From Betaproteobacteria bacterium (GTDB lineage: Bacteria; Pseudomonadota; Gammaproteobacteria; Burkholderiales; Casimicrobiaceae), in NCBI GenBank assembly GCA_016720425.1, contig JADKKQ010000001.1:434001-498000 (forward strand): 64,000 bases of DNA, written 5' to 3'. The notes beneath the pieces were generated by a model. It did no database searches and had not been told where the DNA came from. It saw nothing but the letters and a program-made list of their open reading frames with translations. Below are positions 26,970 to 35,079 of the stretch, piece by piece (position 1 is the stretch's first letter; each line of letters starts with the position of its first letter). The position numbers and the translations under genes are program-made.

Positions 26970-27147
26970 GTCGTTGCCGCCCGGTGGCGCTGCGCGGGGC
27001 TCCCTTCGGTTCGACGGGAGCTGCCGGTCCGGAGACGGGTTGGTGCGCCGTCCGGGATTCCGTCATGCTACGCGTTCCGCCCCGAGGCCCCGCCGATCGG
27101 GGCTGCCTACCAACCCGACTCTGCTACATTGCGCCGACAGGAGTGCA

Positions 27148-28407
27148 ATGAAACGCCAACGCCAGCTGTCGACGCGGGACCTCAACGCGATCCTCGCCGT
27201 CACGAGCGCGCTGGCGGCTCCGTTCGACCTCATGACGATGCTGGGAGCGGTGGTCGCGGCATCCAAGCAGGTGCTCGGTGCCGATCGGGGCTCGGTCTGG
27301 CTGCACGACCGCGCGACCGACGAACTGGTGCTCGAGGTTGCCACCGGCATCCAGCCGATCCGCGTGCCCTCGGGAGCGGGCCTGGTCGGCGCCTGCGCCC
27401 GCGACCGGCGCCTCATCAACGTGCAGGACTGCTACGCCGACCCGCGCTTCGATCCGGCGGTGGACAAGGCTTCGGGTTACCGCACGCGCTGCATGCTGAC
27501 GCTGCCCTTGATCGACCACAAGGACGTCCTCGTGGGTGTCATGCAGATCCTGAACAAGACCGGGGGCGTCTTCGATGCCGACGACGAGCGTGTCGCCACC
27601 GCGCTCGCCGCGCAATGTGCCGTCGCGCTCCAACGGGTGCGGATGACCGAGGCGGTGATCGAAGGCGAGCGGATGCGGCGGGAGCTGGAAATGGCTCGCG
27701 ACGTGCAGATGAGCACGCTGCCGGCCGCGCTGCCCGAGCTTCCCGGATACGACCTGTGCGGCACGTTCCGGCCGGCCGAGATCACCGGAGGCGACACCTT
27801 CGACCTGGCCGAACTCGAGCAGGGGCTGCTGATCGTCCTCGGCGACGCCACCGGCCACGGCATCGCGCCGGCGCTGTCGGTGACGCAGATGCAGGCGATG
27901 CTCCGCATCGCTTTCCGTCTGGGCGCCGACCTCGATTCGGCTTTCCTGCAGGTCAACAATCGGCTGGCCGAGACGCTGCCTCCCGACCGGTTCGTCACCG
28001 CGTTCATCGGACTCCTCGATCCGCAAACGCATCGACTGCAGTTCCACAGCGGCGGCCAGGCGCCGATCCTCCACTACCAGGCGGCGAGTCGATCCTGCCG
28101 GAGCTACAAGCCCACCAGCTTCCCGCTGGGCGCGATGCCGATCGTTCGAGTGAAGCCTGCCGTGACCGTGGACCTGCTGCCCGGGGATGCCCTGATCCTG
28201 CTCTCGGACGGCTTCTTCGAATACGGCAATGCCGGCGGCGAGCAGTTCGGCGAGGAGCGCGTACGCGCCATCGTCGAGGCGCATCACGGCCGGACCGCGA
28301 CCGCATTGCTCGACTTCGTTCTGCAGGGGCTCGACGCGTTCGCCGGTGGCGCGTCGCAGGAGGACGACATGACGGCCGTGCTGGTCAGGCGGGCGGCGCT
28401 CGCATGA
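27148..28407 (+). CDS. RsbU/SpoIIE-type serine phosphatase with GAF sensor domain
   Basis: A 419-residue cytoplasmic protein: GAF domain (about residues 20-165, with ADRGSVWLHD) followed by a PP2C-type phosphatase of the SpoIIE group (190-415). Metal-site motifs GDATGHGIAPAL, LSDGFFEYGN and EDDMTAVLV are intact. It would dephosphorylate the downstream STAS protein and so free or block a sigma factor. Ribosome-binding site ACAGGAG. Heads an operon with the HATPase, STAS and sigma genes; stop overlaps the next start (ATGA). Confidence 0.92.
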   Translation: MKRQRQLSTRDLNAILAVTSALAAPFDLMTMLGAVVAASKQVLGADRGSVWLHDRATDELVLEVATGIQPIRVPSGAGLVGACARDRRLINVQDCYADPRFDPAVDKASGYRTRCMLTLPLIDHKDVLVGVMQILNKTGGVFDADDERVATALAAQCAVALQRVRMTEAVIEGERMRRELEMARDVQMSTLPAALPELPGYDLCGTFRPAEITGGDTFDLAELEQGLLIVLGDATGHGIAPALSVTQMQAMLRIAFRLGADLDSAFLQVNNRLAETLPPDRFVTAFIGLLDPQTHRLQFHSGGQAPILHYQAASRSCRSYKPTSFPLGAMPIVRVKPAVTVDLLPGDALILLSDGFFEYGNAGGEQFGEERVRAIVEAHHGRTATALLDFVLQGLDAFAGGASQEDDMTAVLVRRAALA

Positions 28408-28871
28408 CCGAATCGCGGGCGTTCGAACGCAGCTTCGACTCGCTGGCCGGGATCGTCGCCTTCACGGCGGAGTTCTTCGCGCGCGCGGGGATCGATGCCA
28501 GCCTGCGTCCGGTCGTCGATCTGGCGCTGGAGGAACTGTTCACCAACATGGTCAAGTACAGCCGCGCGAGCGGTGCCGACGTGGACATCGCGCTGACCGC
28601 CATCCGCCAGGGCGTCGAGGTGACGTTGACCGACCATGACGTTGCCGCGTTCGACGTCACCCGCGCGCCCGACGTGGACGTGACGCTGCCGATCGAGCAG
28701 CGCCGCCCCGGGGGACTTGGGCTGCACCTCGTTCGACGCATGCTGGACGCCATCGAGTACGATTACGCCGAGGAAGGCCGGCGGAGCCGGATCACGTTTC
28801 GGAAGACGCTGGCGGAACGGCCCGCTTCCGGAGCGACAGCAACGACAGGGGGAGAGGGTGCTGGCGATTGA
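28404..28871 (+). CDS. RsbW-like anti-sigma regulatory kinase (HATPase)
   Basis: A 155-residue GHKL-fold serine kinase. The N-box is ALEELFTNMVKYS and the ATP-lid region PGGLGLHLVRRMLD; the G1 box is atypical (TDHDVAAFD). In partner-switching systems this protein binds either sigma factor or the STAS antagonist. Overlaps both neighbours: four bases with the phosphatase gene and 14 with the STAS gene, which indicates coordinated stoichiometry. The C-terminal 20 residues are low-complexity. Confidence 0.9.
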   Translation: MTESRAFERSFDSLAGIVAFTAEFFARAGIDASLRPVVDLALEELFTNMVKYSRASGADVDIALTAIRQGVEVTLTDHDVAAFDVTRAPDVDVTLPIEQRRPGGLGLHLVRRMLDAIEYDYAEEGRRSRITFRKTLAERPASGATATTGGEGAGD

Positions 28872-29151
28872 TTTTGGCCCCGCGGGGTCCGTGGTTGTCG
28901 TGGGTCGGCTGGACGCCGCCCAATCACCCGTCGCGCAGGCGTTCCTGGACCGGGTCGAGGGAACGGTCACGCTCGACTGCAGCGCGCTCGAATACATCTC
29001 CAGCGCGGGCCTGGGGGTGCTGCTCAAGACCCAGAAGCGCCTGCTTGCCTCGGGCGGGAAGCTTCGGCTCACCGGCGTCAACCGGCACCTGCAGGACGTG
29101 TTCGGGTATTCCGGGTTCGACCAGCTGTTCGAGATCGAGCCGGCGCGTTAG
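28858..29151 (+). CDS. RsbV-like STAS-domain anti-anti-sigma factor
   Basis: A 97-residue STAS domain protein. The phosphorylatable Ser lies in CSALEYISSAGLGVLLKTQ. Start is GTG with GGGGAGAG just upstream; a longer in-frame extension has poor protein character. It would be phosphorylated by the HATPase and dephosphorylated by the SpoIIE-type phosphatase. The next gene, an ECF sigma factor, starts within about 80 bases. Confidence 0.9.
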   Translation: MLAIDFGPAGSVVVVGRLDAAQSPVAQAFLDRVEGTVTLDCSALEYISSAGLGVLLKTQKRLLASGGKLRLTGVNRHLQDVFGYSGFDQLFEIEPAR

Positions 29152-29205
29152 CGCGGTCGGGCGACGGGCAGGCAGCCGCTTGAACGCGCCCTCCGCCGGT
29201 CCGCA

Positions 29206-29234
29206 CCAACCTTTTGCGCCGTCGCGTGTAATTG
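29206..29234 (+). promoter_or_regulatory. ECF-type promoter-like sequence, copy 1
   Basis: CCAACCTTTT ... GCGTGTAATTG, 25 of 29 bases identical to 30194-30222. Starts with an AAC-type -35 and ends with a TGTAAT/CGTGTA-type -10. It directly abuts the GTG start of the sigma gene, so either that mRNA is leaderless, or the true start is further in. Autoregulation is inferred from the duplication. Confidence 0.5.
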
Positions 29235-29782
29235 TGGACGATGCGACCGATCAGGCGTTGCTCGAGCGCTTGCGCAACGGTGACCGCGAAGCGTTCGCCG
29301 AGCTCGTGATCCGCTACCAGCGACCGATCTACAACGCGGCCTTCTGGATCCTGCGCAAGCCCGAGGACGCGAGCGACGTTGCGCAGACGGTGTTCCTTCG
29401 GGTGGCGGAGCGACTGGACGAATACGATGACCGGTACCGTTTCTTCAGCTGGATCTACCGCATCGCGGTCAACGAGTCGCTCAACCTGCTTCGCCGCGGC
29501 GGCAGGGAGGAGGTGCTCGATGACGAAGGCGACCTCCCGGGGGCCGAGCGCGACGACCCGGAGTCGCGGGCGGGCGACGCCGAATCCGCGGCGCGCGTCC
29601 GCGGCGCGGTCCTCCGCCTGTCGCCCGGGGATCGCATGGTGATCACGCTGCGGCATTTTGCCGAACTGAGTTACGAGGAAATGGGAGAGGTCCTGGAGAT
29701 CGACCAGAAGACCGTGAAGTCGCGCCTCTACGAAGCGAGGCAGCGGCTGCGGGCGATGCTCGAGGACCTGCGGCCCCACTAG
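29234..29782 (+). CDS. ECF-type RNA polymerase sigma factor
   Basis: A 182-residue ECF sigma factor. Region 2 is visible as LVIRYQRPIYNAAFWILRKPEDASDVAQTVFLR and FFSWIYRIAVNESLNLLRR, region 4 as SYEEMGEVLEIDQKTVKSRLYEARQRLR. Start is uncertain: GTG (29234) gives the usual N-terminus DDATDQALLERL; TTG at 29180 would add 18 residues. It directs RNA polymerase to the promoter class represented by 29206-29234 and 30194-30222. Located behind partner-switching genes and ahead of an anti-sigma-like gene. Confidence 0.9.
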   Translation: MDDATDQALLERLRNGDREAFAELVIRYQRPIYNAAFWILRKPEDASDVAQTVFLRVAERLDEYDDRYRFFSWIYRIAVNESLNLLRRGGREEVLDDEGDLPGAERDDPESRAGDAESAARVRGAVLRLSPGDRMVITLRHFAELSYEEMGEVLEIDQKTVKSRLYEARQRLRAMLEDLRPH

Positions 29783-29784
29783 CA

Positions 29785-29949
29785 TGAACGACCTCCACGC
29801 TCGCTTTGCTCGCTGCCCCCCGTGGGGGGCGGTCAGTACCCTTCGGGCGGCCGGGCGGGTACTGGATGGAACGACCCCCACGCTCGCTTTGCTCGCTGCC
29901 CCCCGTGTGGGGGGCGGTCCGTACCCTTCGGGCGGCCGGGCGGGTACTG
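29785..29949 (+). repeat. Tandem duplication of a GC-rich intergenic element
   Basis: Two copies of about 81 bases (29785-29864, 29866-29949), differing at a few positions. Each contains CTCGCTTTGCTCGCTGCC, a CCCCCCGTGGGGGG palindrome, and CCTTCGGGCGGCCGGGCGGG. Located between the sigma and anti-sigma genes. It looks like the same dispersed element found reversed at 17365 and 23818. Confidence 0.75.
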
Positions 29950-29951
29950 AC

Positions 29952-31079
29952 ATGAAAACCTCCGAACGCCAGGCCCTGATGCACGCGGTCCTCGACGGCG
30001 AAGCCACGCCCGAGGAAGCCCGGGAACTCGAGCGCCGCCTCGGCGCGGACCCGGCGGCCCGCGCCGAGTTCGAGCAGTGGCGGTGCCTGTTCGAAGGGCT
30101 GGCAGCGATTCCCGAGGAGTTTCCGCCCGAGGGGCTGGTTGCCTCGGTCATGGCAAACCTGCCGGCGCGGGCCCGCCCGCGCGGCGGATCCGACCAACCT
30201 TTCGTGGCGCCGCGTGTAATTGGGCAAGCTTCCAACGCAAGGCCGGGCGTCAACCCGGGGACAACGACGACGGACCGTCGGGCTTCACCGACCGGTCCAT
30301 TTTTCAGGGGTGAGAGCATGAGCGAGCAACAAGTCGGTTCGAAGCGCAAGGTCTGGATTGGCGTCGGCGTCGCCGTGGCGGCCGTCGTCGTCGCGTCGCA
30401 GTTCGTCGACTTCGGATCGGGCGGCAAGGACGCGGTCGGGACGATCGTCCCGGCGCAGCGGTTCCGCGCCGAGCAGCCGGCGACGACCGGCGTCCAGGGC
30501 GGCAGCGCAACGGGCACGGCGTCGGCCCCGATCGCGCCGGCGGCTACCGCGAGCGATGGTCGCAGTGCGACCGACGCCCGTGGCGCGACCGACGCGCGTG
30601 GCGCGACCGATGCCCGTGGCGCGACCGATGCGCGTGGCGCGACCGATGCGCGTGGCGCGACCGATGCGCGTGGCGCGACCGATGCGCGTGGCGCGACCGA
30701 TGCCCGTGGCGCGACCGACGCGCGTGGGCGCGACCGATGCGCGTGGCGCGACCGATGCCCGTGGCGCGACCGATGCCCGTGGCGCGACCGATGCCCGTGG
30801 CGCGACCGACGCCCGTGGCGCGACCGACGCCCGTGGCGCGACCGATGCCCGCGGCGCGACCGATGCCCGTGGCGCGACCGACGCCCGTGGCGCGACCGAC
30901 GCCCGTGGCGCGACCGATGCCCGTGGCGCGACCGATGCCCGTGGCGCGACCGACGCCCGTGGCGCGACCGCCGCCGACGGTCGCAGCACCCGCACTCCGT
31001 AACCTGCCGCACGCACCCGTTCCAACCAGGCCGCCGGCATCGTCGCCGGCGGCCTTTTTTCCAGGGTGGTCGCCTATAA
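29952..31079 (+). CDS. Membrane anti-sigma-like protein with GATDAR repeat tail (frameshifted reading frame)
   Basis: The ATG (MKTSERQALMHAVLDGEA) opens a cytoplasmic anti-sigma-type N-terminal part (residues 1-70; no zinc HC2 motif), followed by a low-complexity linker, a membrane segment at about residues 131-151 (KVWIGVGVAVAAVVVASQF) and then a tail of GATDAR repeats. An extra G near 30727-30729 shifts the frame; in frame it reads Arg/Trp-rich nonsense to 31079, while the shifted frame continues the repeat to a stop at 31000-31002. The topology suits an anti-sigma factor with a periplasmic tail. A separate gene starting at 30318 is possible. Confidence 0.6.
   Translation: MKTSERQALMHAVLDGEATPEEARELERRLGADPAARAEFEQWRCLFEGLAAIPEEFPPEGLVASVMANLPARARPRGGSDQPFVAPRVIGQASNARPGVNPGTTTTDRRASPTGPFFRGESMSEQQVGSKRKVWIGVGVAVAAVVVASQFVDFGSGGKDAVGTIVPAQRFRAEQPATTGVQGGSATGTASAPIAPAATASDGRSATDARGATDARGATDARGATDARGATDARGATDARGATDARGATDARGATDARGRDRCAWRDRCPWRDRCPWRDRCPWRDRRPWRDRRPWRDRCPRRDRCPWRDRRPWRDRRPWRDRCPWRDRCPWRDRRPWRDRRRRSQHPHSVTCRTHPFQPGRRHRRRRPFFQGGRL
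30194..30222 (+). promoter_or_regulatory. ECF-type promoter-like sequence, copy 2
   Basis: CCAACCTTTC ... GCGTGTAATTG, 25 of 29 identical to the copy before the sigma gene. It lies inside the anti-sigma-like reading frame, about 96 bases upstream of an ATG at 30318 with GGGGTGAG before it. That arrangement suggests that the membrane/repeat protein has its own sigma-dependent transcript. Confidence 0.5.
30318..31002 (+). other. Possible separate gene for the membrane/repeat protein
   Basis: ATG with ribosome-binding site GGGGTGAG opens MSEQQVGSKRK followed by a transmembrane segment and the 22-copy repeat. If the extra G is a sequencing error, or corrected by slippage, the product ends with ATAADGRSTRTP at a TAA (31000-31002) just ahead of a terminator. 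It would be anchored in the inner membrane with the repeats on the periplasmic side. Confidence 0.45.
30567..30963 (+). repeat. 18-base tandem repeat encoding GATDAR, 22 copies, one base insertion
   Basis: Unit GCGACCGA(T/C)GC(C/G)CGTGGC. Nine copies lie before an extra G at about 30727-30729 (GTGGGCG instead of GTGGCG) and 13 after it. Units differ only in two positions of the codons for Asp and Ala. The same region read in another frame gives WRDRCP- or RPMPVA-type repeats, which explains the odd long open frames there. Not a CRISPR: no spacers. Confidence 0.9.
31029..31060 (+). terminator. Rho-independent terminator
   Basis: Perfect 10-base stem GGCCGCCGGC / GCCGGCGGCC with six-base loop ATCGTC followed by six T. 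It closes the sigma/anti-sigma operon. Confidence 0.93.
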
Positions 31080-31109
31080 TCGCCGGTCGGTCGTCCCCGG
31101 GGGATCTGC

Positions 31110-34046
31110 ATGCGTGGCCGGATCGTCTGCTCGCTGCTGGCGTTGTTCTCGGCCGCGTCGGCTGCCGACGAGAGCCCGGTCGGCATCTCCGGCGTCGAGA
31201 CCCCCGACGTCAAGCTCTACTACTACGACTACCTCGGCAACATCGCGCCGCTGGCGATCCGCACCTTCACCAATGCGCGCGAATGGCAGCGCCGGGTGTT
31301 CGGCTGGTCGCCTTCGGAGCCGACGACGGTGCTGCTGCAGGACTTCGCGGACTACGGCAACGCACTGGCGTACGCCGCACCGCGTGGCACGCTGATCATC
31401 GACGTCGCGCCGCTGTCGCGCGCGTTCGAGACGAGTCCCGCCAGCGAGCGCATGTACTCGACGATGAACCACGAGCTCGTCCACGTCGTGCAGAGCGACA
31501 TCGCGAACGACGAAGACCGGCGCTGGCGCAAGTTCTTTTCCGGCAAGGTGCCGGCGAATTCGAAGAATCCCGAGACGCTGCTCTACAGCTACCTCACGAT
31601 CCCGCGCTTCACCACGCCGCGCTGGTACTCCGAGGGCGGCGCCGTCTTCCTCGAGACCTGGATGGCCGGCGGGCTGGGCCGCGCGCAGGGAGGCTACGAC
31701 GAAATGGTCTTCCGGACGATGGTGCGCGACGACGCGCACTTCTACGACCCGCTGGGCCTCGCCTCGCGCGGCACCAAGGTCGACTTCCAGACCGGAGCGA
31801 ACGCCTACCTTTACGGCGGCCGCTTCTTCACCTGGCTTGCCTGGGCCCACTCTCCCCAGAAGGTCGTCGCCTGGATCAGGCGGGACGAGGGGAGCGCGCG
31901 CTATTACGCCGACCAGTTCGAGCAGGTCTTCGGGATGCCGCTCGATCGCGCCTGGCAGGACTGGATCGCGTTCGAGCGCGAGTTCCAGCGCCGGAACCTC
32001 GCCGAGGTGCGCAAGTTTCCGACCACCACGCAGACGAAGCTCGCCAACCGGGCGCTGGGGTCGGTGTCGCGGCTCCACTACGACGAAGCGACCCGGACGC
32101 TGTATGGCGCCTTCCGCTATCCGGGAGTCGTCGAGCACGTGGGGGCGCTCGACACCCGTGACGGGACCGTCCGCCAGCTGGCCGACATCAAGGGTGCGAT
32201 GCACTACATGGTCGCGTCGTTCGCGTACGACCCGGGCTCCGGCACCGCGTTCTACACGGAGAACAACACGGCGCTGCGCGATCTCAAGGCCGTCGACGTG
32301 AAGACCGGCGAGGTTCGCACGCTGCTCGAGCAGGCGAGCATCGGCGAAATCGTCTTCAACCCGGCGGATCGATCGCTGCTGGGGGTGCGGCATCTGTACG
32401 GCCTGGCCACGCTGGTGCGCATCCCCTACCCGTACACGGAGTGGAAGGAGATCCACACCTTTCCCTGGGAACACGTGCCTTCCGACCTCGACATCTCGCG
32501 CGACGGGCGGCTCCTTTCGGCGTCGATCAGCGACGACAAGGGCGACCAGTTCCTGCGCGTGTGGCGCCTCGAAGCGCTCCTGGCCGGTGACGTGACGCCG
32601 CTGCGCGAATACGGCTTCGGCCAATCGGTGCCGGAGAGCTTCGTGTTCTCTCCCGACGGCCGTTACCTCTACGGCAGCAGCTACTACACCGGCGTGTCCA
32701 ACATCTTTCGTTACGAGATCGCCACCGGCGAGATCGAGGCGGTCTCCAACGCCGAGTCGGGCTTCTTCCGGCCGGTGCCGCTGCCCGACGGGCGGCTCGC
32801 CGTCCTCGCCTACACCGGCGAGGGTTTCGTGCCGGCGATCATCGAGGCACGCCCGATCAAGGACGTCAGCGCGATCCGATTCCTCGGGGCCGCAGTGGCC
32901 GAGAAGTACCCGGAGGTGAAGTCGTGGCAGGTGCCCGGCCCGGCCACGGTCGACGACGAGAAGCTGGTCACGAAGAAGGGGCCCTACCGGCCGCTCGCGA
33001 GCCTCGAGCTCGTCAATGCCTTTCCGGTGGTGCAGGGCTACAAGAGCTCCGCCGCGATCGGCTACCGCTTCAACTTCGAGGACCCGCTGCAGTTCACGAG
33101 CCTCGCGGTCACGACGGCCTATTCCCCGTGGACCGATCTGCCCGGCAACGAGCGCGGTCACGTCGAGATCGCCGGCCGCTACGAGTTCTGGCGTGCTGCG
33201 CTGTCGTGGAACCGGGCGGACTTCTACGACCTGTTCGGCCCCACCAAGCGCGGCCGCAAGGGGTACGCGGCCAAGCTGGGCTACGATTTGCCGCTGATCT
33301 ACGACAAGCCGCGGCGGCTGGACCTCAACGTCGACTTCGCCTTCTACGACCAGATCGACACGCTGCCGAACGCGCAGAACGTCAGCACCGGCTTCACCCG
33401 CCTCATCACCAGCGAGGTGGGGCTCCACTACACCGACCTCCGGCGCTCGCTCGGCGCGGTCGACGACGAGAAGGGGACGAACTGGTCGCTCGTCTACAAC
33501 GGCAACCATGTCAACGGCGCGCTGACGCCGCAGTTCCACGGCCAGCTCGACCTCGGCTTCGCGCTGCCGCTCGAGCATGCTTCGATCTGGCTGCGAACCG
33601 CCGGCGGCATCGCCAACGGCGAGCGCAGCAGCACGGTCGCCAACTTCTATTTCGGCGGCTTCGGCAACAACTACGTCGACGACAAGGCGATCAAGCGCTA
33701 TCGCGAGTTCGGATCGTTCCCGGGGTTCGCCATCGACGAGATCAGCGCGCAGAAGTTCGTGCGCGAGCTGGTGGAGTTCAACGCGCCGCCCCATGTGTTC
33801 GAGTCCGCGGGCACGCCGGGCCTCCACCTCCGTTGGCTGCGCCCCTCGCTGTTCGCCGCCGGGCTGTGGTCGGATCCCGGCAACCAGGCGCTGCGCAGCG
33901 GCTACGCCAGCTTCGGCGGGCAGGCCGACCTCCACTTCAGCATCCTGCACCGCTACGACATGACGCTGTCGGTCGGCTACGCGGTCGGATACTCGGGAAC
34001 GCAGCGCAGCGGGTCCGAGTGGATGGTCTCGCTCAAGATCATGTAG
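31110..34046 (+). CDS. Secreted zinc-metallopeptidase / beta-propeller / C-terminal beta-barrel protein
   Basis: A 978-residue protein with a signal peptide (residues 1-18). The N-terminal part has a zinc-peptidase motif HELVH (121-125) and the distal Glu in RWYSEGGAVFLE (E175), the gluzincin arrangement. Residues about 310-640 look like a TolB/propeller repeat region (SPDGRYLYGSSYYTGVSNIFRYE). From about 660 to the C-terminal SLKIM, alternating polar/aromatic strands resemble an outer-membrane beta-barrel. TATAAT lies at 31075-31080. It probably sits at the outer membrane with the peptidase in the periplasm or outside. Cluster context suggests envelope-stress function; substrate unknown. Confidence 0.78.
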   Translation: MRGRIVCSLLALFSAASAADESPVGISGVETPDVKLYYYDYLGNIAPLAIRTFTNAREWQRRVFGWSPSEPTTVLLQDFADYGNALAYAAPRGTLIIDVAPLSRAFETSPASERMYSTMNHELVHVVQSDIANDEDRRWRKFFSGKVPANSKNPETLLYSYLTIPRFTTPRWYSEGGAVFLETWMAGGLGRAQGGYDEMVFRTMVRDDAHFYDPLGLASRGTKVDFQTGANAYLYGGRFFTWLAWAHSPQKVVAWIRRDEGSARYYADQFEQVFGMPLDRAWQDWIAFEREFQRRNLAEVRKFPTTTQTKLANRALGSVSRLHYDEATRTLYGAFRYPGVVEHVGALDTRDGTVRQLADIKGAMHYMVASFAYDPGSGTAFYTENNTALRDLKAVDVKTGEVRTLLEQASIGEIVFNPADRSLLGVRHLYGLATLVRIPYPYTEWKEIHTFPWEHVPSDLDISRDGRLLSASISDDKGDQFLRVWRLEALLAGDVTPLREYGFGQSVPESFVFSPDGRYLYGSSYYTGVSNIFRYEIATGEIEAVSNAESGFFRPVPLPDGRLAVLAYTGEGFVPAIIEARPIKDVSAIRFLGAAVAEKYPEVKSWQVPGPATVDDEKLVTKKGPYRPLASLELVNAFPVVQGYKSSAAIGYRFNFEDPLQFTSLAVTTAYSPWTDLPGNERGHVEIAGRYEFWRAALSWNRADFYDLFGPTKRGRKGYAAKLGYDLPLIYDKPRRLDLNVDFAFYDQIDTLPNAQNVSTGFTRLITSEVGLHYTDLRRSLGAVDDEKGTNWSLVYNGNHVNGALTPQFHGQLDLGFALPLEHASIWLRTAGGIANGERSSTVANFYFGGFGNNYVDDKAIKRYREFGSFPGFAIDEISAQKFVRELVEFNAPPHVFESAGTPGLHLRWLRPSLFAAGLWSDPGNQALRSGYASFGGQADLHFSILHRYDMTLSVGYAVGYSGTQRSGSEWMVSLKIM

Positions 34047-34062
34047 CCGGTGGCGCGATCGC

Positions 34063-35079
34063 ATGGCGGCCGGCATCCTCATCCACACTGTCGTCGGACT
34101 CGCGCCGGTGCTGTGCTTTCTCGCGGCGCTGCTCTATCTCGACAGCTACAAGCTGGTGTCGATGCGCTCGGTCGTCGCCGTCGTCGCCTGCGGTCTGGCG
34201 GTTGCGGGCGGCTGCTACTTCGTGAATGGCCTGCTGCTGGGTTGGTCGGGGGTCGAGCTCGGCGACTACGCGCGCTACGCCGGACCGGTGGTCGAGGAGC
34301 TCGGCAAGGCGCTCGTCGTCGTGGCCCTGATCCGAACGCACCGGATCGGGTTCCTGGTCGACGCCGCGATCTACGGCTTCGCCGTCGGCGCGGGCTTCGC
34401 GGTCCTCGAGAACGTCTGGTACCAGTTCGTGGTGCCGGATGCGGGCCTCGGCCTGTGGATCGTGCGCGGCTTCGGCACCGCGATCATGCACGGCGGGACG
34501 ACCGCGATCCTCGCGGTGACGGGGCTCGCGCTGCTGGAGCAGCGCGAGCGCAGCGATGCGGCCGCCCTCCTTCCCGGCTACCTCCTCGCCGTCGTGCTGC
34601 ACGCCGCGTACAACCAGCTCGTGGCCTCGCCGCGGGCCGCGACTCTCGCCGTGCTGCTGGTGCTGCCGGCGCTGCTGTTCTGGGTCTTCCGGCGCAGCGA
34701 GCGGAGCACGGCGGACTGGCTCGGCCAGGGCTTCGACGCCGACGCCGCGATGCTGGAAACGCTCAACTCCGGGAGTTTCGCGGACTCGCCGGCCGGCCGC
34801 TATCTCCAGTCGCTGAAACGCCGCTTCAAGGGACCGATCGTGGCCGATCTCCTGTGCTACCTCCGGCTCCACACCGAGCTCGCGCTGCGCGCCAAGGGCA
34901 TCCTGATGATGCGCGAGAGCGGCTTCGACAGCCCGCTCGACGACCAGACCCGGGCCAAGTTCGACGAAGTGCGCTACCTCGAGAAGAGCATGGGCAAGAC
35001 CGGCCTGCTCGCGGTCCGTCCGCTGCTGCGCATGAGCCGCAAGGAGATGTGGCAGCTCTACATGCTGGGGAGCCAGTGA
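34063..35079 (+). CDS. PrsW-like intramembrane protease
   Basis: A 338-residue protein with about seven membrane helices in the first 220 residues. PrsW motifs are seen: EExxK as VVEELGKAL (E78/E79), FxxxEN as FAVLEN (E116), and His positions at H143 (IMHGG) and H180 (VVLHAAYN). A soluble C-terminal half ends DLLCYLRLHTEL. In Bacillus, PrsW cuts the anti-sigma factor RsiW; the nearby ECF sigma and membrane anti-sigma-like gene make a similar role plausible. It begins 17 bases after the previous gene. Confidence 0.83.
   Translation: MAAGILIHTVVGLAPVLCFLAALLYLDSYKLVSMRSVVAVVACGLAVAGGCYFVNGLLLGWSGVELGDYARYAGPVVEELGKALVVVALIRTHRIGFLVDAAIYGFAVGAGFAVLENVWYQFVVPDAGLGLWIVRGFGTAIMHGGTTAILAVTGLALLEQRERSDAAALLPGYLLAVVLHAAYNQLVASPRAATLAVLLVLPALLFWVFRRSERSTADWLGQGFDADAAMLETLNSGSFADSPAGRYLQSLKRRFKGPIVADLLCYLRLHTELALRAKGILMMRESGFDSPLDDQTRAKFDEVRYLEKSMGKTGLLAVRPLLRMSRKEMWQLYMLGSQ

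Noticed and set aside
26970..27147. Third copy of the ECF promoter upstream of the rsbU-like gene
   Set aside because: CCAACC and TACATTG are present but the spacing is seven bases shorter and the middle does not match.
30567..30963. Possible CRISPR array
   Set aside because: The repeat is contiguous with no spacers and encodes a regular hexapeptide.
30285..31213. Long Arg/Ser/His-rich open frames on both strands over the repeat
   Set aside because: They are shadows of the 18-base repeat, which lacks stops in several frames; no start signals or family resemblance.
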